Assembly (NCBI RefSeq): GCF_039531165.1 | Contig: NZ_BAAAPN010000003.1 | Location: forward strand, 124,001 to 188,000 | DNA: 64,000 nt | Origin: Nostocoides_A vanveenii | Lineage (GTDB): Bacteria; Actinomycetota; Actinomycetes; Actinomycetales; Dermatophilaceae | Reading direction: 5' to 3' | Shown: piece by piece, positions 16,888-26,089 of the stretch | Layout: every line of letters begins with the position of its first letter | Position numbering within the stretch: the first letter of the stretch is position 1 | Notes under the pieces: generated by a model | Seen by the model: the letters and a program-made list of their open reading frames with translations, nothing else | Databases searched by the model: none | Told to the model about the DNA's origin: nothing | Position numbers and translations under genes: made by a program

Positions 16888-18276
16888 TCAGCCGATCGGA
16901 GCGAACGCCGCGGTGAAGTGGCGCAGGGCGGGCGGTTCGTCGACGATCCGGTAGCCGGGCAGATCGGGCGCCTGCGCCTTGACCCGCTCGGCGACCTCGA
17001 TGACATAGTCGATATGGCTTTGCGTATAGGTGCGCCGCGGGATCGCCAGTCGCACTAATTCCATAGCCGCCGGCCGCTCCGAGCCGTCGGGCTGCCGCCC
17101 GAACATCACCGATCCGATCTCGCAGGAGCGGATCCCTCCGGTCTCGTAGAGGGCCACGGCGAGGGCCTGCCCCGGATACTCCAGCGCCGGGATGTGCGCA
17201 AGGAGCGCCGCCGCGTCGATATAGACAGCGTGCCCGCCGGCCGGTGTCAGGCACGGGATGCCGAGCCCGACCAGAGCGTCGGCCAGATAGGCCGTCGACC
17301 GAATCCGATAACGCAGGTAGTCCTCGCTGACGACCTCTTTCAGGCCCTGTGCGAGGGCTTCGAGGTCGCGGCCGGCCAGGCCGCCATAGGTGGGGAAGCC
17401 TTCGGTGAGGATGAGCAGATTGCGGCACTGGAGCGCGAGGTCGTCGTCGTTGAGGGCGAGCCAACCCCCGATATTGCCCATCGGGTCCTTCTTCGCCGAC
17501 ATCGTCATGCCGTCGGCCAGTCCGGCCATCTCGCGGATGATGTCGGGGATGGTGTCGTGCTCGCGGCCGGGCTCGCGGGTCTTGACGAACCACGCGTTCT
17601 CAGCGAAGCGGCAGGCGTCGAGGAAGAGCGGCTTGCCGGCCGCGCGGCATACGTCCGCGACGGCGTGCAGGTTCGCGAGCGAAACTGGTTGCCCGCCACC
17701 GGAGTTGTTGGTGATCGTCATCATGACGACCGGGATCTCGGCGCCCCGCTCCGCCAGGAGCGCCTCGAGCCGCCCGATGTCCATATTGCCCTTGAAGGGG
17801 TGGTCCGCCTGCGGGTCGCGGCCCTCGGCGATGACCAGGTCGACCGCCTCGGCGCCGGTGAACTCGATATTGGCGCGCGTGGTGTCGAAGTGGGTGTTGC
17901 TCGGCACCACCTTGCCCGGGCCGCCAAGGACCTGGAAGAGGATGCGCTCAGCCGCTCGGCCCTGGTGGGTCGGGATGACGTGGGCATAGGGGAAGAGCTC
18001 CTGCACGGCATCGCGGAAGACGAAGAAGCTGGGCGAGCCGGCATACGACTCATCGCCGCGCTGGATGGCCGCCCATTGGTCGCGGCTCATTGCGCCAGTC
18101 CCGGAGTCGGTGAGCAGGTCGATGAGCACGTCGTCGGCGTGCAGTTGGAAGAGGTTGTAGGCCGCGTCGGCAGCCTTGGCCCGCCGCTCGGCGGCGGTCG
18201 TCATGCGCAAGGGCTCCACGGAGTGGATGCGGAAGGGCTCGATCACGGTGCGGAACTCGACGTCGTTGTCACTCAC
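16888..18276 (-). CDS. tnaA: Tryptophanase
   Basis: A PLP beta-eliminating lyase of 462 residues: IDLLTDSGTGAMS, THQGRAAE, DACRFAENAWF, the PLP-lysine stretch MTMSAKKDPMG, EGFPTYGGL and LRHFTA. Tyrosine phenol-lyase has Arg in the MERG stretch where this protein reads CEIGS, the tryptophanase state, so indole formation from tryptophan is the better call. Starts at GTG 18276. No tnaC-like leader or tnaB permease is visible. Unusual for an actinomycete of this type, so horizontal acquisition is possible. Confidence 0.85.
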   Translation of the reverse strand: MSDNDVEFRTVIEPFRIHSVEPLRMTTAAERRAKAADAAYNLFQLHADDVLIDLLTDSGTGAMSRDQWAAIQRGDESYAGSPSFFVFRDAVQELFPYAHVIPTHQGRAAERILFQVLGGPGKVVPSNTHFDTTRANIEFTGAEAVDLVIAEGRDPQADHPFKGNMDIGRLEALLAERGAEIPVVMMTITNNSGGGQPVSLANLHAVADVCRAAGKPLFLDACRFAENAWFVKTREPGREHDTIPDIIREMAGLADGMTMSAKKDPMGNIGGWLALNDDDLALQCRNLLILTEGFPTYGGLAGRDLEALAQGLKEVVSEDYLRYRIRSTAYLADALVGLGIPCLTPAGGHAVYIDAAALLAHIPALEYPGQALAVALYETGGIRSCEIGSVMFGRQPDGSERPAAMELVRLAIPRRTYTQSHIDYVIEVAERVKAQAPDLPGYRIVDEPPALRHFTAAFAPIG

Positions 18277-18322
18277 CCTCGGACGCTATCGGGCCCTCCT
18301 GGGGCCAGGCTGATGGCCTGCG

Positions 18323-18350
18323 GGGAGTGTCTGGTCACCGAGACACTGCC
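18323..18350 (-). terminator. Terminator-like hairpin between the AlkZ-like gene and tnaA
   Basis: An inverted repeat AGTGTCT (18326-18332) / AGACACT (18341-18347) with an 8-base loop, extended by G/C bases, lies just after the AlkZ-like gene and before tnaA. It probably separates the two units. Confidence 0.55.
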
Positions 18351-18367
18351 CGCCGACGCCACCCGTT

Positions 18368-19540
18368 TCAGTGGCGGGCGATCGCCACGTCGGTGACCGG
18401 GAGACCCAGGGCGCTCGCGAGCGCCGACACGGGCGCGTCCAATTCCGCCTTGTGCGGTCGCCGCCTGCCGGCAAACCAACGCACGTCCAACCCGCGCCGC
18501 CGCCCGGATCCGGTCAAGCGCCAAAAGCCACCGAGGCGGCCGTCGATCAGCAGTGGCGCGAGAAGTTGTCCGTTGTCCTGCATCCACAGCACGCGGTAGT
18601 TGTCGGGATCGACGAAGCGGGCGCGGGCGGGCGGGTCGTAGCCGCACAACAGCGCATCGAACTCGGGCAACAGGCGAATCCCGTTGGGCACCAACGACTC
18701 CCACCCGTCCTCGGCCCGTATGCCGGCGGGCTCGTGATAGTCGCGCCCGTCGGGTCCCGTCATGGTCACCAAATCAGTGCGCCGGGCGAGCGCCGCGTCG
18801 ACGGCGCGCAGCCCGAGGCCCGACCACCAGGCGACGTCATGGCGGCTGCTGGGCCCGTGTGCGCGCAGATGCAGGTCGAGTGCGGCATCGGCCATGGCCT
18901 CCGGGTCGGCCTGGAGGGCGCGGCGAGCCTCGCCATCACCGAGAAGCGTTGCCGCCGTGCGATATCCGGGTGCGCCTTGACCGGACCAGGCGCCCGCGAG
19001 CGGACGTCGCAGCAGTCCGCCGTGGCCGAAGGAGAAGTAGCGGCCGGCCGGCCCGGCCAGCCGCGGTGTCGCCTCCGGGTCCTCGCTGGCGATCCACCCG
19101 GTGAGGTGGGCCTGGAGCTCGGCGGGCGTGCGCCATTTGGTCGCGGCATACGACTCGGTGCCGGCCCAGGCGTCCTCCAACGTCCGGTCGACAAGACGTA
19201 GCGTGCGCGCCCACAAGGCGCGCTGCCCGATGCGGGTTGTCGCGTCGAGGACTCGATGATGCTCGGGGATGCTCGTGTGGACGGTGCCGCGGATCGTGCT
19301 GCTGCGCACAATCATGATGGATTCGTATGCCGCAGTGAGAGTTTCGTGATCCGCCCCGGGTAGGCGGGCGGCGAGGGCGAGGAACGGCGAGCGTGCGGTC
19401 TGGGACTGGATCGGGCCGATCGCGGAGATCGCCTCGACGACCTCGTCGAGGGTCCGCTGCCGGCAGGTCCCGTCCCGGCCGGCCGCGGGGAACTGCCGCG
19501 CCAGGCTGCGCCCGGCCAGCTCGGCCCAGTCGGCCGTCAA
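18368..19540 (-). CDS. Winged-helix DNA-binding protein, AlkZ/YcaQ-like
   Basis: A 390-residue member of the HTH_42 family: ISAIGPIQSQTARSPFLALAARL, RGTVHTSIPEHH, FSFGHGGLLRR and DPDNYRVLWMQDNGQLLAPLLIDG are typical. Some relatives (AlkZ, YcaQ) are DNA glycosylases that remove bulky alkylated bases or unhook crosslinks; whether this one has a catalytic QXQ/QXD pair is only suggested by the PIQSQ stretch near residue 45. It overlaps the MauE-like gene by four bases. Confidence 0.8.
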   Translation of the reverse strand: MTADWAELAGRSLARQFPAAGRDGTCRQRTLDEVVEAISAIGPIQSQTARSPFLALAARLPGADHETLTAAYESIMIVRSSTIRGTVHTSIPEHHRVLDATTRIGQRALWARTLRLVDRTLEDAWAGTESYAATKWRTPAELQAHLTGWIASEDPEATPRLAGPAGRYFSFGHGGLLRRPLAGAWSGQGAPGYRTAATLLGDGEARRALQADPEAMADAALDLHLRAHGPSSRHDVAWWSGLGLRAVDAALARRTDLVTMTGPDGRDYHEPAGIRAEDGWESLVPNGIRLLPEFDALLCGYDPPARARFVDPDNYRVLWMQDNGQLLAPLLIDGRLGGFWRLTGSGRRRGLDVRWFAGRRRPHKAELDAPVSALASALGLPVTDVAIARH

Positions 19541-20580
19541 GCCAACTCGCCGCGCACGACCGCTGACGCGGGATCAGGCTCGGGTGCGGGCGCGTCCGCG
19601 AGGGCGGCAGCGATCTCCTCGCCGAACTCGGTCAGCTCGGCCACCCCCGCGACCGGGCCACCGGCGAGCATGCCGTCCGCGCCGACGAGCAGCGCCACCG
19701 GGTCGCCGGCCACGCCGAGGCTGCTCCACGCCTGGGCGTCGGGGTCGCGCAGCCATCCGTGCGGCCAGTCGAAGCCCCTCAGATCGAAGTCCATCGGCAC
19801 CGAGGCGATCGCCCGGACATCGATCGCCGGCATCCGCTCGCGCCAGTTGCGGGCGAGGGCGATGGCCTCGTGGCTGCGCCCGCACCCGCAGGTGATGAAG
19901 ACGAGCAGTTGGGCGCGCTCGAGGGCCAGGCCGCGCATGGTGACCGGCTGGTTGCCGTCGAGGAACATCAGCGGCGGAATCGTTTCGCGCACATAGTCAT
20001 CCGGATCGGCCGTCTCGGTCGCTGCCGGCGCGGGCTGTCCGTGGGCGCCGTAGGCGGGCACTCGAGGCCGTCGCTCGCCGACGATCCAACGGGTGATCGC
20101 GGCGGTCACGGCCAACGCACCCAGCCACGTCCACGTCGCCCGGCTGCCCGGCAGCAGCGTCCCCGGCACCGTGTGCCCGCGTGCGCCCCAGACCACGGCG
20201 GCCAGGGCGAGTGCGCTGAGCACGACGTTACGAACCAGCGTGTCGATGGTGATCGGGGCACCGATCGTCCCGAAGCACCCGCAGGAGGGCCGGGGGCTGA
20301 AGGTCAGCCCGCGGGCGACGACCGCTGTATACGCGAGCATCAGCCCCAGCGTGAGCGCGGCCACGACGGTGAACGCGGAGGCCCACGGCAAGACAAAGAG
20401 CGCGACCCCGAGAACGGCCTCGATCGGCGGCAGCCACTGGACCGGGCCTTCGAGGGCGCTCGGCAGCCGGAGCAGCCGCGTGGCCGACACCAGGGAGGGC
20501 CGGTTGTTCCACTTGGCCTGGGCAGCGAGCAGGAGAACGACCGCCAGGAGAAGAGGAGCGGCCACGAGCGCGTCGGTCAC
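19537..20580 (-). CDS. MauE-like membrane protein with thioredoxin-like C-terminal domain
   Basis: A 347-residue protein. The N-terminal 180 residues form four or five membrane helices of the MauE/DoxX type with the signature SCGCFG near residue 100. The C-terminal part (about 200-340) has a thioredoxin-like layout with CGCGRSHEA as the candidate redox centre and GDPVALLVGADG later. MauE-type proteins move electrons or thiols across the membrane, so a role in extracytoplasmic disulfide chemistry is plausible. GTG start at 20580. Confidence 0.75.
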   Translation of the reverse strand: MTDALVAAPLLLAVVLLLAAQAKWNNRPSLVSATRLLRLPSALEGPVQWLPPIEAVLGVALFVLPWASAFTVVAALTLGLMLAYTAVVARGLTFSPRPSCGCFGTIGAPITIDTLVRNVVLSALALAAVVWGARGHTVPGTLLPGSRATWTWLGALAVTAAITRWIVGERRPRVPAYGAHGQPAPAATETADPDDYVRETIPPLMFLDGNQPVTMRGLALERAQLLVFITCGCGRSHEAIALARNWRERMPAIDVRAIASVPMDFDLRGFDWPHGWLRDPDAQAWSSLGVAGDPVALLVGADGMLAGGPVAGVAELTEFGEEIAAALADAPAPEPDPASAVVRGELA

Positions 20581-20673
20581 CGGTGAAGTCTACTTTTGCC
20601 GCGGCGGCGCATCCGCCGAAGGGATGATGCCCGGCGGTGGCCCCGGTGAGGCTGCCGAACCTACCGTCGAAGC

Positions 20674-21129
20674 ATGACGAGTTACCTCTACCGCAGCGCC
20701 GCCACCTGGGCCGGAATCGGACTGGCCGGCGGCCTCTTCTATCGCACGCTGACCCACTCGCGCGACTTCGACGGCCGCACCCAGCTCGCGGTCGTGCACA
20801 CGCACACCCTGGTCTTGGGCATGGTCACGCTGCTCGCGGTCCTCGCCCTCCACCTGGTCCTCGCCCTCGACGCGGATCGCCGCGGCCGGTGGGCCCTCCA
20901 TACCTGGAACGCCGGCTTGGCGGTCACCAGCGGGACGATGTTGGTCAAGGGCACCCTGCAGGTGACCGGACGCGCCTATGACCTGCCGGCGCTCGCCGGC
21001 GTCGCCGGGCTCGGGCACATCGCCCTGACGGCGGCAGTGATCCTGCTCTTCTTGACGATCGGTGCGCGCCTGCGCGCACGACGCGAGGACGCGGCCCAAC
21101 CGTCCGCCGAACGGGTGACCGTCGCGTGA
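20674..21129 (+). CDS. DUF2871 family membrane protein
   Basis: A 151-residue protein with four hydrophobic segments and a His-rich first half (VVHTHTLVLGM, ALHLVLALD), matching DUF2871. Function unknown; the layout resembles small haem- or metal-associated membrane proteins, but nothing proves that. First gene of a four-gene operon: its stop overlaps the exporter start, and a sensor kinase and regulator follow, which suggests a role in sensing or resisting the exported compound. Confidence 0.85.
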   Translation: MTSYLYRSAATWAGIGLAGGLFYRTLTHSRDFDGRTQLAVVHTHTLVLGMVTLLAVLALHLVLALDADRRGRWALHTWNAGLAVTSGTMLVKGTLQVTGRAYDLPALAGVAGLGHIALTAAVILLFLTIGARLRARREDAAQPSAERVTVA

Positions 21130-22757
21130 GCACCGCGGCCGACCGCAAGTGGTTCGCGCTCGGCACGCTCGCCCTCGGGCTGTCGATGATCGTCCTCGAC
21201 GGCACCATCGTCGGCGTCGCCCTGCCGCGGATCATCACCGATCTCCACCTCGACCTGACCGACGCGCAGTGGGTCAACAGCCTCTACTCGATGATCTTCG
21301 CCGCCCTGCTGCTGACCTTTGGCCGGCTCGGGGACCGCTTCGGGCGGCGCCGGCTCTTCCTTGTCGGTGTCCTCGTCTTCGTCGCCGGGTCGATCACCGC
21401 GGCGCGCGCTGACGCGGCAAGCGCCCTGATCGCGAGCCGCGCCCTCCAGGGCGTGGGTGGCGCGATGGTGTTGCCCGCCACCTTGTCCACGGTCAACGCG
21501 ACCTTCCGAGGGAAGGACCGCGCCGTCGCCTTCGGCGTCTGGGGCGCCGTCATGGCCGGTATGGCGGCGGTGGGCCCGCTGCTCGGCGGCTGGCTGACCA
21601 CCAGCTTCGACTGGCGCTGGATCTTCCTGGTCAATGTGCCGCTCGGCGCGCTCGTCCTGGTGGGCACGTTGCTCTGGGTCCCGGAGACCCGGTCCGCCAC
21701 CAAGGCCCGCGGCTTCGACGCCGACGGCCTGCTCACCAGCGGCATCGGCCTGGCGCTGGTGGTCTTCGCCCTCATCGAGGGCACCGACCTAGGCTGGTGG
21801 AAGCCCTTGCGGGAGTTCACGATTGCCGGTATGACGTGGCCCGCGACCGCGCCCGTCTCACCTGTCCCGGTGGCCGCCCTAGTCGGCGTCGTCTTCATCG
21901 CGCTGTTCGTGGTCTGGGAGCGGCACCGGGCGCGGGTGCAGCGGGACGCGATCCTCGACCTGAGCCTGTTCACCTTCCCGACCTTCACGTGGGGCAACCT
22001 CACCGCCTTGACCGTGGCGGCCGGCGAATTCGCCCTGGTCTTCGTCATGCCACTCTTCCTGGTCAATGCCCTGGGGCTGAGCATCATGGGCGCCGGCTGG
22101 GTGCTCGCCGCGATGGCCGGTGGTGCCTTCCTCGCCGGAGCGAGCGCACGGCACTTGGCGGAGCGCTTCAGCGCGACCATGGTCGTGCTCATCGGCCTGA
22201 GCCTGGAGCTCGTCGGGGTGCTGTCGACCGCCCTCGTCTTGGGCCGGGGCACCTCGTCGTGGCTGATCGCGGCGACGCTCACGGCATACGGGGTGGGATT
22301 GGGGCTCGCGTCGGCGCAGCTGACCTCGACCGTGCTGGGCGACATCCCGGCCGACCGCTCCGGCTCGGCATCCGCGACGCAGTCCACCGTTCGGCAGGTG
22401 GGCTCGGCACTCGGCTCCGCGGTGGCCGGTGGAGCGCTCGCCGTGGCGCTTGCGCACACGCTGCCCGACCGGCTGGCGGCCATCGCCGGTCTGCCGGCGG
22501 GCAAGGCGGCCGAGCTCGCGGCTCAGACCAGTCAGAGCGCCGGCGGCGTCATCCCCGGGCTGCGCGCGCAGGGGGCACGCGGCCCGTGGGGTGACGCCGG
22601 ACCCGCGATCGCGGACGCGCTGGCCGCGGGCTTCGCCGATGCGACCCGCCTGGCCATCCTCGTCTCGGCAGCTTTCCTGGTCGCCGGCTTGCTCGGCGCC
22701 TGGCAGGTGCACCGCCGCGCCCACCGGTCCACCGGCGTCCTCGTCCCGGCGGCGTAG
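21126..22757 (+). CDS. MFS drug exporter, DHA2 (EmrB/QacA) family
   Basis: A 543-residue transporter with about 14 membrane segments. Motifs: LDGTIVGVALPRI (motif D1), GRLGDRFGRRRLFL (motif A), GALGVG-type repeats, and RALQGVGGAMVLPATLS (motif B/C). DHA2 members are proton-driven exporters of drugs or lipids. The GTG at 21126 overlaps the DUF2871 stop. Probably controlled by the two-component genes that follow directly. Confidence 0.93.
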   Translation: MSTAADRKWFALGTLALGLSMIVLDGTIVGVALPRIITDLHLDLTDAQWVNSLYSMIFAALLLTFGRLGDRFGRRRLFLVGVLVFVAGSITAARADAASALIASRALQGVGGAMVLPATLSTVNATFRGKDRAVAFGVWGAVMAGMAAVGPLLGGWLTTSFDWRWIFLVNVPLGALVLVGTLLWVPETRSATKARGFDADGLLTSGIGLALVVFALIEGTDLGWWKPLREFTIAGMTWPATAPVSPVPVAALVGVVFIALFVVWERHRARVQRDAILDLSLFTFPTFTWGNLTALTVAAGEFALVFVMPLFLVNALGLSIMGAGWVLAAMAGGAFLAGASARHLAERFSATMVVLIGLSLELVGVLSTALVLGRGTSSWLIAATLTAYGVGLGLASAQLTSTVLGDIPADRSGSASATQSTVRQVGSALGSAVAGGALAVALAHTLPDRLAAIAGLPAGKAAELAAQTSQSAGGVIPGLRAQGARGPWGDAGPAIADALAAGFADATRLAILVSAAFLVAGLLGAWQVHRRAHRSTGVLVPAA

Positions 22758-22767
22758 CCTCGGGTGG

Positions 22768-24081
22768 GTGAGTCAGGACGTGGCCGGTGAACGCACCATC
22801 GCCGTATTGCGCAATCTGACGACACTGCAGCACACACTCTTCGTCACCCTCGTCGCCATCGGCGTGGCCCGCGCCTGGCCCACTGCGAACCGCGTCACGC
22901 TCGTCGTCGCCATCACTGTTCTGACCTGCTGGTATGCCGTCGGCGCGCGCCGCGCCGAGCATCGCCCGGCCGCGTCGTCCAGCGAGCCCGGGGCGGCGGG
23001 TCCGGCCCGCGCGGCGATCGGGTGGCTGCTGATCCTGGCGGTGCTCTGGATCGCCTGCGTCGCGGTGTCGCCGCACCTGATCTGGGTGGGCTTTGCGCTC
23101 TGGTTGCTGGCCGCGCACCTCCTGCCCTTGGCCGGTGCCGCGGTCTTCGCCGCGGGCGTGCTTGCCGTCGTGATCGGCGCGCCCGTACTCGCGGGCCAGG
23201 GCTGGTCGGTCGGAGGTGTCGTCGGTCCCACGGTCGGCGCCATCTTTGCGCTCGCGCTCTCACGGGGGCAGGTGCTGCTGGCACGCGAGTCCATCGAGCG
23301 CGCGCGACTGGTGCGCTCGCTCGTCCGGGCCCAGGACGAGTCGGCCGCTCTGCAGGAGCAGTTGGCGGCCGCCCAGCGCGATGCGGGTGCGCAGGCCGAG
23401 CGGACCCGGCTCTCCCGCGAGATCCACGACACGCTCGCTCAGGGTTTCTCGTCCATCCTGCTGCTAGCGCGGGGGGCGTCGGTCGCCGGCGACGAGGTGC
23501 ACCTGCGGCACCTGCTGGACCGGATCGAGGAGACAGCGGCCGGCAACCTGGCGGAAGCGCGCCGCGTCGTGGGCGCGCTCGCGCCGGAATCCTTGCAGGA
23601 CAACGGCCTTGCGGCCGCCCTGCGGCGGATCGTCGCCGACCTCGCGGCCGACACCGGTATCGACACCGACGTCCGGGTCGACCCCGACCTGCCGCTGCTC
23701 GACACTGGCGAAGAGGTCGTGCTTCTGCGTAGCGCCCAGGGGGCGTTGGCGAACGTCCGCACTCATGCCCGGGCCGCGCGGGTCGTTGTCTCGCTCACCG
23801 GTGCCGGCGATCAGGTCCGGCTCGATGTCGTCGACGACGGTGTCGGTTTCGACCCCGGGCAACTCGCGGCTGAGGCTTCCGCGTCGGCCGGCGCGGCGTC
23901 CGGCGACCGGCCTGGGGCCACGCGGGTGGACTACGCGCGGGGCGGCTACGGGCTGGCATCCACGACCGCGCGGCTGCGCGAGCTCGGTGGCGGATTGACG
24001 ATCGAATCGGCACCCGGCGACGGGACGGCGGTATCGGCATACCTGCCGGTGCGGCGCGCCCAACCGGAGGTCGCGCGGTGA
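22768..24081 (+). CDS. NarL-type sensor histidine kinase
   Basis: A 437-residue sensor. Four to six membrane helices lie in residues 20-165, then a coiled coil, the H-box LSREIHDTLAQGFSS with His220, and an ATPase domain (ALANVRTHA, DVVDDGVGFDP, GGYGLASTTARL). The GTG at 22768 lies ten bases after the exporter stop; the frame is open upstream inside the exporter gene but the family N-terminus and spacing support this start. Operon with the exporter and response regulator. Confidence 0.92.
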   Translation: MSQDVAGERTIAVLRNLTTLQHTLFVTLVAIGVARAWPTANRVTLVVAITVLTCWYAVGARRAEHRPAASSSEPGAAGPARAAIGWLLILAVLWIACVAVSPHLIWVGFALWLLAAHLLPLAGAAVFAAGVLAVVIGAPVLAGQGWSVGGVVGPTVGAIFALALSRGQVLLARESIERARLVRSLVRAQDESAALQEQLAAAQRDAGAQAERTRLSREIHDTLAQGFSSILLLARGASVAGDEVHLRHLLDRIEETAAGNLAEARRVVGALAPESLQDNGLAAALRRIVADLAADTGIDTDVRVDPDLPLLDTGEEVVLLRSAQGALANVRTHARAARVVVSLTGAGDQVRLDVVDDGVGFDPGQLAAEASASAGAASGDRPGATRVDYARGGYGLASTTARLRELGGGLTIESAPGDGTAVSAYLPVRRAQPEVAR

Positions 24082-24692
24082 CGCGGGTGCTGGTCGTCGA
24101 CGATCATCCGATCGTGCGCTCGGGGCTGCGGACGCTGCTCGACGGGCAGCCGGGCATCGACGTGGTGGGTGAGGCCGCAGACGGGGCGACGGCCCGGAAA
24201 CTCGCCGGTGCGCTCGCCCCCGACGTTGTGCTGTGCGATTTGCGCCTGGGCGACGGGATGGACGGCGTCGGGGTCGCCCGTGCCCTGCAGCGGCCGGGCG
24301 GGCCGGCCGTGGTCATCCTGACGACCTACGACCACGACACCGACATCGTGCGCGCGATCGAGGCCGGGGCCGCGGGCTATCTGCTCAAGGACGCCGCGCC
24401 GGCACAGATCGTCCGGGCCGTCGAACTGGCAGCCGCGGGCGAGACCGTCCTATCAGCGGCGCAGGAGGCGCGGGTCGTCGCCACCCAGCGCAGCGCCCCT
24501 CGGGCCCTGAGCGAGCGCGAACTGGACGTGCTTCAGTTGATCGCCCTCGGCTTGACCAATCGGGAGGTCGCGCGCCGCCTTTTTGTCAGCGAGGCGACGG
24601 TCAAGACCCACCTGGCCCATGTCTACGACAAGCTCGGCGCTCCCAGCCGGACCGCGGCGGTCGCCGTCGCCCGCGAGCACGGCCTACTCTGA
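24078..24692 (+). CDS. NarL/LuxR-family response regulator
   Basis: A 204-residue regulator: MTRVLVVDDHPIVRSGLRTLL, phospho-acceptor Asp54 in VVLCDLRLGD, Lys in YLLKDAAP, then the LuxR helix-turn-helix SERELDVLQLIALGLTNREVARRL. The GTG overlaps the kinase stop by four bases. It likely controls the exporter operon it belongs to. Confidence 0.93.
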   Translation: MTRVLVVDDHPIVRSGLRTLLDGQPGIDVVGEAADGATARKLAGALAPDVVLCDLRLGDGMDGVGVARALQRPGGPAVVILTTYDHDTDIVRAIEAGAAGYLLKDAAPAQIVRAVELAAAGETVLSAAQEARVVATQRSAPRALSERELDVLQLIALGLTNREVARRLFVSEATVKTHLAHVYDKLGAPSRTAAVAVAREHGLL

Positions 24693-24765
24693 GCGCCGCG
24701 ACCCCCCCACTCGACAGGGCTGAACCGGCCACTCGACGTGAGGGGAAAATGCCTGGCGCCCGCGG

Positions 24766-25164
24766 TCACGCCTGGCCGGGGTAGGAGCCGAAGCTCCACT
24801 GGTTGCCCTCGGCGTCGCGCACGGTGCACGTGCGGCCGCCGTAGTCGGGGTCCATGGGTGCCTGAACGCTGGTGCCGCCGGCAGCGAGCGCGCGGTCATA
24901 GACGGCGTCGACCTCCTCGTCGGTCTCGACGACGCAGTAGCAGGACGAGGTGCCGGGGAGCTCCAGGTGCTCATCGTCCGCGGTGCGGCGCCCCGCGGAG
25001 CCGAACATGATCCCGCCCCGGTCCCCCCAGGCGTATTCGGCGTGGTCGACGACTCCCGGTGCGCTGGTCATGAGGGCTCGCCGGGTGAAGCCGACGGCCT
25101 CGAGAAAGGCGACCGCTGCGTCGGCGTCGCGAAAGGTCAGGGTGTGGAAGAGCGTTGTCGTCAT
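24766..25164 (-). CDS. VOC (glyoxalase-superfamily) protein
   Basis: A 132-residue single-domain VOC protein (TLFHTLTFRDADAAVAFLEAVGF; DPDYGGRTCTVRDAEGNQWSFG). The end resembles glyoxalase/bleomycin-resistance-like proteins, with a conserved Glu in DAEGNQWSF. Substrate unknown. It lies three bases downstream of an AraC-type regulator on the same strand, a frequent pairing, so the regulator probably controls it. Confidence 0.85.
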   Translation of the reverse strand: MTTTLFHTLTFRDADAAVAFLEAVGFTRRALMTSAPGVVDHAEYAWGDRGGIMFGSAGRRTADDEHLELPGTSSCYCVVETDEEVDAVYDRALAAGGTSVQAPMDPDYGGRTCTVRDAEGNQWSFGSYPGQA

Positions 25165-25167
25165 AAC

Positions 25168-25983
25168 TCAACCCTGCCCGGTCGGATGCGGGGATTCTTG
25201 AACAAATCGGAAGTCCGCGGAGTCCGTCGGGGGATGGCCGGTCAGCGCACGCCAGTCGCGAGTCAGGTGTGACTGATCGGCATAACCCGCCTCGGTGGCG
25301 ACGTCGGACAGTCGGATTCCCCTGCGGCGCAAAGCATCGGCGTGTTCGAAGCGACGCAAGCGGGCGACCCGCTTGGGGCTCAGCCCGAACTCGGCACGGA
25401 AGCAACTGCCGAGATGACGCTCACTCATGCCGACCCGCCCGGCCAACTCGCGCACTCCCAGTCGTCCGCGACTGGCCCGCAGCAACTGCCAGGCCCGGCC
25501 GACCTCGGGCCGCGGCTCGTGCCCGCCTGGCTGTGCCAGTGCGCTCAACAAGGCGGCATCGAGGGCATCGAAGCGCGCCGCCCAGGTCGGTGCGGCCGCC
25601 AACCGCTCGACGTCGTCGGCCCGCAGGCCCAGCGGGAGCTCGCCGTGTTCGACGAGGCTGAAGGCACCGAGCCCACCCATGGGCAGCCCCAGCAGACGAC
25701 GCACGCCGGCAGGGCTGAGCGCCAGTTGGATGCCGTGCAGCCGCCCGTGCGCATGCACGAGTGCCGGCGCATCGTGGAGGCCCGACGCCAGCGCCCAGAA
25801 GGTGTCCGATCGGCGCGGCGTCGCGAGCCAGCCGACATCCAGCGGCTTGCCGAAGGCGAGGATCACGGTCGCCGTCGTGGACGGTATGCCGTGGTGCACG
25901 GCGCCCTCCGGCACCGACTCGTCATACCCGTCGTAGGCGCGCACCAGCCCGCGAAGGGCGGGATGCGGGGCGCGCTGCGGCAT
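25168..25983 (-). CDS. AraC-family transcriptional regulator
   Basis: A 271-residue regulator with an N-terminal ligand domain of the short actinobacterial type (HPALRGLVRAYDGYDE, IPSTTATVILAFG) and two AraC helix-turn-helix motifs near the C-terminus (LGVRELAGRVGMSERHLGSCFRAEFGLSPKRV; LSDVATEAGYADQSHLTRDW). The ATG at 25983, in a GTATGCC motif, was chosen because family members begin at PHPALRG; an upstream in-frame start exists. Operon with the VOC gene. Confidence 0.9.
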   Translation of the reverse strand: MPQRAPHPALRGLVRAYDGYDESVPEGAVHHGIPSTTATVILAFGKPLDVGWLATPRRSDTFWALASGLHDAPALVHAHGRLHGIQLALSPAGVRRLLGLPMGGLGAFSLVEHGELPLGLRADDVERLAAAPTWAARFDALDAALLSALAQPGGHEPRPEVGRAWQLLRASRGRLGVRELAGRVGMSERHLGSCFRAEFGLSPKRVARLRRFEHADALRRRGIRLSDVATEAGYADQSHLTRDWRALTGHPPTDSADFRFVQESPHPTGQG

Positions 25984-26089
25984 ACGGCCAGGGTAGAGCG
26001 ATGCGGGCGAGCACGGGCCGCGTCGGGCGAGGCCGCGCACGCTCGCTGCCCCCTGCGTACGGTGGAGGCCCACGACCGAAGGGGGACCC

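Noticed and set aside
16888..18276. Tyrosine phenol-lyase
   Set aside because: The Arg in the MERG motif of phenol-lyases is Ile in CEIGS here, as in tryptophanase.
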